In this document: one piece after another, positions 7,988 to 15,809 of the stretch
How positions within the stretch are numbered: the first letter of the stretch is position 1
Layout: every line of letters starts with the position of its first letter
Assembly (NCBI GenBank): GCA_016209985.1
Contig: JACQVB010000128.1
Coordinates: forward strand, 1-44,359
Direction: 5' to 3'
From: Gemmatimonadota bacterium
GTDB taxonomy: Bacteria > Gemmatimonadota > Gemmatimonadetes > Gemmatimonadales > GWC2-71-9
DNA: 44,359 nucleotides
Program-made: the position numbers and the translations under genes
The notes under the pieces: model-generated
What the model saw: the letters and a program-made list of their open reading frames with translations, nothing else
Told to the model about the DNA's origin: nothing
The model's database searches: none

Positions 7988-10900
7988 TCACGCGAACCGT
8001 TCCGCTCGCTTGAGCCACTTGGTCAGGTCCCGCTCCTTGGGATTCAGCGGCGTTCCGGGGTGGATGATCGCGACCGGACACCGCTCGGCGGCAAGCACCA
8101 GCTCGCGGAACGTCCCGGCCCGCGGGTCCTTGATGTACGCCTGCTTCTTGTCGTTGTAGGCGAACAGCTTGTTGTTGAGGTTGGTGCACTCATCGCAGGT
8201 GGTGCACCGCGCCGTGTCGATATAGGCCTCGACGACCAGCTCTTCGGTTGCCTGGGCCGCGGTGACCGTGGCAGGTGCCGCAGCCGGAGCGGCGGGAGCC
8301 GGCGCGGCGGCCTTGGCGGTGGCAGGCTCCGGTGCGACGACCACGGCCGCCCCGCCGTTCCCATCCGCGCCCGAGGTCAGGTCCGTCGGGATCGCCGGTG
8401 CCCGGGCGATCAAGTCCTCCAGCCGGTCGGTGGTGCTTCCGGCGCGCAGCAACGCGTCCGCCATGCGCCGCGCGATGATCTTGGGGAAGCGGGTCCGCAG
8501 GTCCGCCAGCTTGCCCTCGTACTCGCTCTTCATGGCCGCGAGCCGGCGCTCGAATTCGCCTTCCAGTTCCTGCTCCACCACGCCGCGGGCCACCGGCGGG
8601 ACCTCACGTCCCGCCAACTGCTTGAGGAGTGACCAGTACTGCAGCCGCTCCTCCGCGAGCTGCACGATCTCGGTGGACACCAGCGCCCGCCCTAGCTTCC
8701 GGTCGGGCTGCAGCGCGCAGATGAACGGCTTCTTCTCTTCACGTTCTTCCCGGGACAGCCCCAGGAATTCGTGGAACGGCACCAGTTCCTCGGGCGGGGT
8801 ATCGGCCGGAACCCGCCGGAAGTGTTTGCGGAACCGGCTCTCCGTCGCGGCCCAATCGGCGGCGGTGAGCGGAAGCGTCATCACCTGCTCGCGCCCCTCG
8901 TCATCGAGGTAGCGCAGGTCGTAGGCCGGCCAGGGGTCGTCCAGCGACGGGTTGCCGTCCAGGTTGAGGCGATCGGCGAGCGCCGGCCCCTGGTCGGGAT
9001 CGTACACCAGGAGCGGAAACGCCCGAGCTTCCAGGGCGAGACGTGCCGCGCGCGTCGCGGCGTCGTCGCCCAGCCCGTGCTCGGGTGGGCAGGGGCAATG
9101 CAGCACGAAGACCGCGGGTCGCCGCGATTGGAGCCCCCGCAGCACACCGCCCAGCAGATGCGCCGGCGCGGCTTGCGAGCCCTGGAGCACGAACACGTTG
9201 CGGTGCGCGATGGAAATCAGGCCCAGCTCCTTGCGCACCTCCTCCTTACCGTGCTGGTAGGCGCCGAAGGCCGCCATGTCGGACACCTGGCCGGTGAAGC
9301 CGCTGGTGCACGCCTGCCCGCCGGTGTTGGAGTAGACCTGGGTGTCCAGCACGATCACGCGAAGCGGTTTCCCCGACGCCATAAGGCGGGACAGGTTCTG
9401 GAACCCGATATCCAGCATGGCCCCATCGCCTCCGACCGCGCAGATCGGCGGGCACATCCCGAACTCCTCGTCGGTGAACTGCCGCCAGTCGAACCTGGTG
9501 AAGAACGACTCGTGGGTCCTGGCGTCGTACTGGTCCGCCAGCTCCAGTTCCGCCCGGCGCACCTCGATGAACCCGTCGGCCATCTTCCGCATGTGGCCCT
9601 CGAAGATGCCGATGGCGATCGATGGCGCGTCCTGAAACAGATGATTGACCCAGGGGAAGGGATACGGATTGTACGGGTAGGTGCTTCCCCACACCGAGGA
9701 GCAGCCCGTCGCGTTCGCGATCCCCAGGGTCGCGCGGCCCTTCCCGCTCGGGCCGGCGGTGTAACGCCAACGCAAGTCCTTGAGTTGGCCGATCACTCGG
9801 GAGATCCGGTCCACCCGCTCCCGCTTGGTGCCCTCCAGCGGAATCTCCACCCGGCCGGCCTGGGGAACTGCGACCGCTTCCAGGTTGGCGTCCGCCGCGA
9901 GCAACTCGCGGGCTTTGTGGTCCAGCCGGGCAATCAGGTCGTCGAGCCGTTCCACGTGCTTACGGACCCGCGGAATCATCAGGGCGTTGACCGCCGACAG
10001 GACCACGTGCATCGCAGTCTTCTCCCCGCATCCCATACATGCGCCGTCGCCACCGAACATCGAGCGGTAGGTCTCCTTGCGCAGCAGCAGGGAAGACAGC
10101 ACCCCGATGCCCTGTTCGAGGTCGCTCACGTTGATGTAGCGGGGGTTGGTGTCGGGCAGGAGCTGCCACAGCGACAGGTTGCGCCGCAGCTGGTCCACGA
10201 TGGACTCGGTCTGCCGCACCGTGACCAGCGCTCCGTCGGGACAGACCTCGACGCAGAGATTGCAGCCCTTGCACGCCTCCGGATTGATGACGATCGAGAG
10301 CAGCCCGCCCGTTCCCTTGGCGCGCGACTCGGGGACCTCGAAGAACGGCTTGGTCCGTGCCAGCGGGAAGTCGGCCAGCGTCGCGTAGAGCGGCGCGAAC
10401 TCCGCGTCCATGGCCGCCCGGCGCTCGGGATCGGGATTCAGCTTGTCCACTACGATGCGGTAGGCGGCCGAGAGCACCTCGCCGAAGCCGGTGAACGGGA
10501 CGCCGGTGAGGATCCGGTGTGCTTCCCGTGCCAACGGCTTGGCGATCGGGCGCAGCCGGTCGACCGATTGGGTCTGCGAGACCCGGGCGAGGCCGGCCTC
10601 GATGAGCTCGTCGGCCGAGTTCACCAGCGCCGGAATGGCCGCGTCGGGACATTGGACCCAGCACTGGCTGCACCCGGTGCACTTCTCCGCCAGGAAGCTT
10701 GGGACCTCGAAGCGAACATCGGTCATGTCGCGGATGGTGCTGGTAGCCGCGGGAATGGCGCTGAGCGCGGCGAACGGGTCGGCGATCCCGTCCTGCCCGG
10801 TGCGATAGAGATATCCGACCTGTTCCCAGAAACGGCCCGGATTGCCCGTCCCGGGCTCCATGCCGGTGCCGTCGAGCAGTGCGGGCAGCACCGGCAACGC

Positions 10901-13030
10901 GCCCAGCTCCCGTTCCTTGTCCTTGAGCGGTGCCAGATCGAGTGCGCGGACCTCGTCGTAGCCGCGCTGGATGACCCGCAGGTTGTCCTCCACGACCTGC
11001 TGGCCCAGGTGTCCGAACTTCTTCTTGAGCTGGGTCCCGATGCCGGCGAACAACCGCGCGCGGTCCAGGCCTTCCCGGGCCGCGAGCGGGGAAGCGTGGA
11101 AGAAGGCCCCGAGGAACGCCGCGCCCTGCATCCGGTAGCGCAGCTCCGCGTCCGAGGCTTCGGACGTGGCGATCTTGAACCCGTCCAGGTAGAAGACGCT
11201 GATCTTCCGCGCGCGGATCTCGCGCTGCGCGGCCGCGGGGAAGGTCTCCCACAGAGCCTGCGGCTCGAGATCGGTCTGGATGACGAAGACGCCGCCGTCC
11301 GCCAGTCCGGCGACCGGATTGGAGTGCCGGAACACGTTGGGGTCGGGTGACAGCACCACGTCGACGTGCTTCAGCTCGCAGTTGAGCCGCACCGCCTCGC
11401 GCGACAGCGTGGCGTAGAACGTCGTGGGCTGCCCCTTTTTCTCGGATCCGTATTTGGGATTCGCCTTGATCTGCAGTCCCAACAGCTCGGACGCCGTCAT
11501 CGCCAGGTTCTTGCCCATCGTGATCGCGCCCCACCCGCCTACCGAATGGATCCGCACCGCCAGCGATCCCGGCGGCTGCAGGTTGAGGTCCCCCGAGGGC
11601 GGGAGCGCCAGCGAGCTCAGGTGGGGATAACTCTCCAGCAGTTGCTGCTGCCAGATCTGCAGCTTGGGCAGGCGGGTGTCCGGGCGCACGAATTCGATCC
11701 CCAGATAGAACTGGCGCAGGCGCCGGGCGCCTTCCACCATGTTTTCGACCGCCGCCAGCAGGTCGCTTGGCTGGACGTCGCGGCTGCCGAGTCCGAAGCA
11801 GCCGGAGAAGAACTCCGGCACGTCCTCGCTACGGCAGGCGGCGAGCCCGGGGTGCGGCCGGCCGTTCTTGGATCTGCCGTTTTCCACCGCCTGGGACATC
11901 GCGGCGCGGATTTCCCGCAATAGCGGCGGATCGACCGCCAGAGGTTGATCGGTCCGCTCCAGGACGGTCACGGCCCGCTTGCCCCGAAGGAGCTGCGAGA
12001 TCAGATCGGCCGGGAAGGGGCGGAACATCGTGACGTTCACCACGCCCAGTTTGATCCCGCGGGTCTCCCGGAGATGGTCACACAGCGCTTCGGCGTTCCA
12101 CACCACCGACCCCTGCCCCACGAGCACGTAGTCCGCGTCCTCGGTTCGGTAGCCGGTTGCACGGGCATAGCGGCGGCCGGTGAGCGCGGCAAACTCCTCG
12201 AACGCCCGGTCGGCCAGCTGGGCGATATGATCGAAGTAGAAGGGGCGTTGGGCGGCCACGCCCTGTGCGTAGCTGTCCTGGTTCTGCACCACGCCCAGCA
12301 TGGCCGGGTAATCGAGATCGAACAGCTCCGGAATTCTCCGGCGGCGCTCACCGAACACCAGGCGCTGCGCGGGGGTGGGCGAGTCGATCAGGTCGGCAGG
12401 GTCACCCAGGTACTCCCGGATCAGGTCCGGCTCCGGCAGGCGGACCGACTCGATGATGTGGCTAGTGAGGAATCCGTCCTGGGCGCAGATGCCGGGGTTC
12501 AGCGACAGCTCCGCGATTCGATGCGCGATCAGATTCAGGTCGGCGACTTCCTGGACGTTTTTCCCGAAGACCTGAAAGAACCCGGTGTCGTCGACCGCAT
12601 GGTAATCGTCGTGGCCCGCGTGAACGTTGAGCGCGTGCTTGGACATCGCGCTGCAGGCGATGTTGAGCACGTAGGTTAGCCGTTTCCCTGCCGCGGCGTA
12701 CAGCGACTCGTGCATGTAGGCGATGCCCTGGCCGCTCGAGAAGTTGGTGGCCCGGAGCCCTACCAGACTCAACCCCGCCGTCACCGCGGCCGCAGCGTGC
12801 TCGCCTTCGGGCTCGAAAAACAACAGTCGCCGGCCGTTGACGTTGGTCTTGCCCTCGGCGGCCGCCACCGCCCACCCCTCCCCCATCTGGGTCGAGGGGG
12901 TGATGGGATACGCGCCAGCCGCTTCGCTGGCGGCGGTCTCCATACTCACGACCGCAGCGCTGCCATCAACGGCGGTCGGAATGCCGGGGTACTTCGGGGC
13001 GGCCGGAGCCGGGTTTTTCCACAGCTTCAT
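7988..13030 (-). CDS. Giant single-chain pyruvate:ferredoxin (flavodoxin) oxidoreductase with C-terminal ferredoxin-like domain
   Basis: This 1680-residue protein should oxidise pyruvate or another 2-oxoacid with CoA and reduce ferredoxin. The NifJ domain order is clear: pyrimidine-binding domain with YPITPST at 41-47, transketolase-C-like domain (about 270-420), gamma domain (about 490-690), ferredoxin domain with CTGCSQCWVQC at 784-794 and CKGCNLCVEVC at 920-930, then the TPP domain with CMGCG at 998-1002, GDG at 1201-1203 and NTGGQ at 1235-1239. Two things are unusual. About 125 residues separate the two cluster motifs, far more than in classical enzymes. After about residue 1400 there is a charged helical region, an Ala/Pro linker (about 1567-1590) and a last domain with CTTCDEC at 1609-1615 and CP at 1651. 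NifJ is normally about 1170-1200 residues. ATG 13030 overlaps the rnfB stop. Confidence 0.93.
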   Translation of the reverse strand: MKLWKNPAPAAPKYPGIPTAVDGSAAVVSMETAASEAAGAYPITPSTQMGEGWAVAAAEGKTNVNGRRLLFFEPEGEHAAAAVTAGLSLVGLRATNFSSGQGIAYMHESLYAAAGKRLTYVLNIACSAMSKHALNVHAGHDDYHAVDDTGFFQVFGKNVQEVADLNLIAHRIAELSLNPGICAQDGFLTSHIIESVRLPEPDLIREYLGDPADLIDSPTPAQRLVFGERRRRIPELFDLDYPAMLGVVQNQDSYAQGVAAQRPFYFDHIAQLADRAFEEFAALTGRRYARATGYRTEDADYVLVGQGSVVWNAEALCDHLRETRGIKLGVVNVTMFRPFPADLISQLLRGKRAVTVLERTDQPLAVDPPLLREIRAAMSQAVENGRSKNGRPHPGLAACRSEDVPEFFSGCFGLGSRDVQPSDLLAAVENMVEGARRLRQFYLGIEFVRPDTRLPKLQIWQQQLLESYPHLSSLALPPSGDLNLQPPGSLAVRIHSVGGWGAITMGKNLAMTASELLGLQIKANPKYGSEKKGQPTTFYATLSREAVRLNCELKHVDVVLSPDPNVFRHSNPVAGLADGGVFVIQTDLEPQALWETFPAAAQREIRARKISVFYLDGFKIATSEASDAELRYRMQGAAFLGAFFHASPLAAREGLDRARLFAGIGTQLKKKFGHLGQQVVEDNLRVIQRGYDEVRALDLAPLKDKERELGALPVLPALLDGTGMEPGTGNPGRFWEQVGYLYRTGQDGIADPFAALSAIPAATSTIRDMTDVRFEVPSFLAEKCTGCSQCWVQCPDAAIPALVNSADELIEAGLARVSQTQSVDRLRPIAKPLAREAHRILTGVPFTGFGEVLSAAYRIVVDKLNPDPERRAAMDAEFAPLYATLADFPLARTKPFFEVPESRAKGTGGLLSIVINPEACKGCNLCVEVCPDGALVTVRQTESIVDQLRRNLSLWQLLPDTNPRYINVSDLEQGIGVLSSLLLRKETYRSMFGGDGACMGCGEKTAMHVVLSAVNALMIPRVRKHVERLDDLIARLDHKARELLAADANLEAVAVPQAGRVEIPLEGTKRERVDRISRVIGQLKDLRWRYTAGPSGKGRATLGIANATGCSSVWGSTYPYNPYPFPWVNHLFQDAPSIAIGIFEGHMRKMADGFIEVRRAELELADQYDARTHESFFTRFDWRQFTDEEFGMCPPICAVGGDGAMLDIGFQNLSRLMASGKPLRVIVLDTQVYSNTGGQACTSGFTGQVSDMAAFGAYQHGKEEVRKELGLISIAHRNVFVLQGSQAAPAHLLGGVLRGLQSRRPAVFVLHCPCPPEHGLGDDAATRAARLALEARAFPLLVYDPDQGPALADRLNLDGNPSLDDPWPAYDLRYLDDEGREQVMTLPLTAADWAATESRFRKHFRRVPADTPPEELVPFHEFLGLSREEREEKKPFICALQPDRKLGRALVSTEIVQLAEERLQYWSLLKQLAGREVPPVARGVVEQELEGEFERRLAAMKSEYEGKLADLRTRFPKIIARRMADALLRAGSTTDRLEDLIARAPAIPTDLTSGADGNGGAAVVVAPEPATAKAAAPAPAAPAAAPATVTAAQATEELVVEAYIDTARCTTCDECTNLNNKLFAYNDKKQAYIKDPRAGTFRELVLAAERCPVAIIHPGTPLNPKERDLTKWLKRAERFA

Positions 13031-13872
13031 GTGAGGACAACCTCCGCGGCGGCGTTGTGGGACGGCACGAACTGCCGATTCTCCACCCAGGCGATGGCGC
13101 CGGTGGGACAGCGCTGCATCGCCTCGGGTCCCGCGAGCTCGTTCAGGTTGTAGTCCACCACCGCCAACCCATTCACCATTTGGATCACGCCGGGGGCGGC
13201 GTCGAGCACGCATTTGCCGCAGGCGTTACACGCCACTCGACACAGGGCTTCGGCCGCCTCGCCCGCGAGCGGGCTCTTGCACTGAACGATGAGCTTGTGG
13301 TCCAGCGGGAGAATCACGAAGAGGTCGCGGGGGCAGGCCCGCACGCAGTCACCGCAGGCAGTGCATCGCTCCGGGATGACCACCGGAAGCGCCACTTCGT
13401 TCAGGTACATCGCGTCGAAGGTGCAGGCCTTCACGCAGTCGGCGAGGCCAAGGCATCCCCAGGGGCAGGCCTTGCCGCCGCCCGCCACGGCAGCCGCGGC
13501 CCGACAAGTCTGGAGCCCGACGTAGCCGGCGAGCTGCGGCGCCACGTCCGAGCCGCCGGCGCACAACAGCCGCGCGGTCCGGCGATGGACGTCACCCTCC
13601 TCGACGCCGAGATACGCGGCGACGTCCGCGCGGTTGTCGTCGCTGATCACGGTGCACGACGCCGGTTTTGCCGCGCGGGCTACCAGCTTTTCCGCCAGAT
13701 CCCGGCAGCCGGCGAAGCCGCAGGCGCCACAGTTGGTTCCCGGCAGCAAGCCGACCACCGCATCGACGCGCGGATCCTCCCACACCTTGAAACGACGATA
13801 GACCAGCGCGATGAGCACGGCGAAGAGGACGCCGACGGCGGCGAGAATCAGCGCGGAGAGCAGGATCTCCAT
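13027..13872 (-). CDS. rnfB: Rnf complex iron-sulfur subunit RnfB
   Basis: RnfB is the ferredoxin-docking subunit that feeds electrons into Rnf. The 281-residue reading starts with a membrane helix (about residues 4-24). Next comes the NCGACGFAGC motif (47-56) with a later Cys73, which binds one 4Fe-4S cluster. Several ferredoxin-type motifs follow: CPWGCLGLADCVKAC, CTACGDCVRAC and CNACGKC near the end. ATG 13872 lies 1 bp after the preceding stop. A GTG five codons upstream (13887) would extend it and overlap that gene; it is less favoured because the ATG has GGGTGA just before it. rnfB is separated from rnfC by the giant oxidoreductase, an unusual order. Confidence 0.93.
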   Translation of the reverse strand: MEILLSALILAAVGVLFAVLIALVYRRFKVWEDPRVDAVVGLLPGTNCGACGFAGCRDLAEKLVARAAKPASCTVISDDNRADVAAYLGVEEGDVHRRTARLLCAGGSDVAPQLAGYVGLQTCRAAAAVAGGGKACPWGCLGLADCVKACTFDAMYLNEVALPVVIPERCTACGDCVRACPRDLFVILPLDHKLIVQCKSPLAGEAAEALCRVACNACGKCVLDAAPGVIQMVNGLAVVDYNLNELAGPEAMQRCPTGAIAWVENRQFVPSHNAAAEVVLT

Positions 13873-13873
13873 G

Positions 13874-14875
13874 TCACCCGAGATCACTCAGCGACGTCTG
13901 ACTCAACAGCCAGGCGGCCAGCCGGTCGGCCGGGTCGGCGGGGGCACTGGGTGCGGTGGCGGCTCCGGCGGAAGGCTTGGTGACCAGCGCGTGAAGCTGC
14001 CGCAATTCTTCCATCTGTTGAAACGCGCTGCGGCCCCCGATCGCCACCCGCGGCTCGCGCTCCGGCACCCGAAGAACGGAGAGCCGATTCCACAACTCCG
14101 GACCCGCCGCCGGGTCGTGAACGAACCAGGCCGCACTTTCCGAGACCAGGGCGGCCACTCCCGGGCCCGGGTGGTCGGCGAGTCGCTGAACACCCTCCAC
14201 CTCACCGGTCTGCAGCACAAAAGTTCCGGGCGTGATGAGGCGGACCAGCGGCGCCGGCGCCGACGTGCCCCGCACCAGCAGGACGATTCGCACGCCCCCG
14301 TCCAGGAACTCCGCCAGACCCTCGACGTGGAGGTCATCTCCCGCCAGGTCGAGCACCAGCGGCGGAGCCAGCCGGCGTTCGGCCTTGGTCCATCGGTGGA
14401 ACGGGTACACCGCCAGCGACCCCGTGACCTGGGGCGGCGGGAGCTGTCCCGCCTTGGCGCGCTCCGCGACCCGGGCCGCCGCAAACGCCCGGCCGATCTC
14501 GGCGAGCGCCGATGCTACCACCGCGGCCGGATCCTCACCCGCCGGAACCGACCACTGGATCAGGTCGTCTTTGCGGCCGACCAGCTCGACCAGGGTCTCG
14601 TGTGCGCTTTCGACGGCTTCCATCATGCTCGGCTCAATCGGCCCGGAGTTGCCCAGTCGCGCCACAAAACGGTGCAGATCGATCCGCTTCGAGGCAAACG
14701 GCCCCAACTCGGCCTTCACCCTGTCCACCCGCAACTCCTCGGAGGCCTGGTGCGACTCCAGGTAGACGCGGAGCTGTTCGGCTGCCGTCACCAGGGCCGA
14801 TTGGAAAGCGGCGAAGGGCCGGGCCAACGCCCGGAGCGTCGGCTCGAGTCGGGGGTCGGGGGGCTCAGAGGGCAT
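13874..14875 (-). CDS. Uncharacterised cysteine-free protein between korB and rnfB
   Basis: I do not recognise this 333-residue protein. It appears soluble: no signal peptide and no membrane helix. Its N-terminal third is rich in amphipathic helix (FAAFQSALVTAAEQLRVYLE, then a heptad-like stretch to about residue 110). The middle (about 145-270) alternates short hydrophobic strands (LAVYPFHRW, VRIVLLVRG, GTFVLQTG) and suggests an alpha/beta or beta-sandwich domain. The tail is Ala/Pro-rich. It contains no cysteine, which stands out between iron-sulfur subunits and argues against a redox cofactor role. It overlaps korB by 11 bp and ends 1 bp before rnfB. A structural, assembly or regulatory partner of KGOR, the giant oxidoreductase or Rnf is an inference from position only. 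Confidence 0.75.
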   Translation of the reverse strand: MPSEPPDPRLEPTLRALARPFAAFQSALVTAAEQLRVYLESHQASEELRVDRVKAELGPFASKRIDLHRFVARLGNSGPIEPSMMEAVESAHETLVELVGRKDDLIQWSVPAGEDPAAVVASALAEIGRAFAAARVAERAKAGQLPPPQVTGSLAVYPFHRWTKAERRLAPPLVLDLAGDDLHVEGLAEFLDGGVRIVLLVRGTSAPAPLVRLITPGTFVLQTGEVEGVQRLADHPGPGVAALVSESAAWFVHDPAAGPELWNRLSVLRVPEREPRVAIGGRSAFQQMEELRQLHALVTKPSAGAATAPSAPADPADRLAAWLLSQTSLSDLG

Positions 14876-15809
14876 AACGATCCAGTTCCGCGTTGAGGAG
14901 CGCCACTCTCTGGTCGGCAGCTATCGTCGTCGGCCGGCGGGTTTCCTCGTATCGCGGGAGTGTCGGGTTTCGATAGAACAGGCCCAGCCGGAAGGCTCCT
15001 TCGTCGTCGGCCAGCCGGCGAGCAGTATCCAGGTCGGATGGGTCGTGAGGGGTCTTCCGCTGGTACAGTTGGTCCAGCTCCGGCACCACGATGCCGTTCG
15101 GGTGAACCAGAAGCTCGACCTTGCTCGGGTCCCGCACGGCCTGCTGGAAGATCTCAACCGTGTACTGTGGGCAACGCTGCAGGACGCGGACGAACGAGAA
15201 GCCGCGGTGTCGGTAGGCCGCCTGCAGCGTCGCGAACAGGTGCGCCGGCACCCAATCGGCGGTCTGGGCGACGAAAGAAGCGTTGGTCACTCCCAGGGTG
15301 ACCGACAACGGGTTCAGCGGCGGGAGGTAGGCCCCCTGGGGCTGGGTATTGCTGGGATATCCCTTGGGGCTCGTGGGCGAAGTCTGATTCTTGGTGAGCC
15401 CGTACACCTGATTGTCGAGCATCAGCGCTACCATGTCCACGTTGTAGCGGATGGCATGGATCCAATGCGCCGCGCCAATGGAGCAGCAATCTCCGTCCCC
15501 CATCACCACGAAGACTCGCAGGTCGGGACGGTGGAGCTTGATTCCGGTGGCCACCGGCAGCGCCCGTCCGTGGATCCCGTGAAAGCCGTAGGTGTGCAGG
15601 TAGTGTGGGAAGCGGCTGGCGCATCCGATACCCGACACGAACATGGTCTGCTCGGGAGCCAGTTGCTCGCTTTCCAGCAGCCGTTGGACCGCCGTGAGCA
15701 CCGCGTGATCCCCGCAGCCCGGGCACCAGCGCGCCACCGCGCCGGTGTAGTCCTCCAGATCGAATTCGCGATCCTCTTCCATGGTCGTAAAGAGGAGAGA
15801 GCCGGTCAT
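14865..15809 (-). CDS. korB: 2-oxoglutarate:ferredoxin oxidoreductase, beta subunit
   Basis: This is the TPP- and 4Fe-4S-binding subunit of a two-subunit 2-oxoacid:ferredoxin oxidoreductase, most likely for 2-oxoglutarate. The 314-residue reading has RWCPGCGDH with Cys29 and Cys32, SGIGCASRFPHY with a further cluster cysteine, and GDGDCCSIGAAHWIHAIRRY-like TPP-binding sequence at about 107-126. LDNQVYGLTKNQTSPTSPKG then follows. The TPTS/KNQTSPTS loop is typical of KorB/OorB. ATG 15809 overlaps the alpha-subunit stop as ATGA. Branched-chain or indolepyruvate enzymes share the fold; substrate choice is inferred from the KorA/KorB pairing. Confidence 0.9.
   Translation of the reverse strand: MTGSLLFTTMEEDREFDLEDYTGAVARWCPGCGDHAVLTAVQRLLESEQLAPEQTMFVSGIGCASRFPHYLHTYGFHGIHGRALPVATGIKLHRPDLRVFVVMGDGDCCSIGAAHWIHAIRYNVDMVALMLDNQVYGLTKNQTSPTSPKGYPSNTQPQGAYLPPLNPLSVTLGVTNASFVAQTADWVPAHLFATLQAAYRHRGFSFVRVLQRCPQYTVEIFQQAVRDPSKVELLVHPNGIVVPELDQLYQRKTPHDPSDLDTARRLADDEGAFRLGLFYRNPTLPRYEETRRPTTIAADQRVALLNAELDRYAL

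Noticed and set aside
8771-11350. 859-codon plus-strand open frame opposite the giant PFOR
   Set aside because: Long antisense frames are expected opposite GC-rich genes. It has no recognisable domain, while the minus strand has full PFOR motifs.
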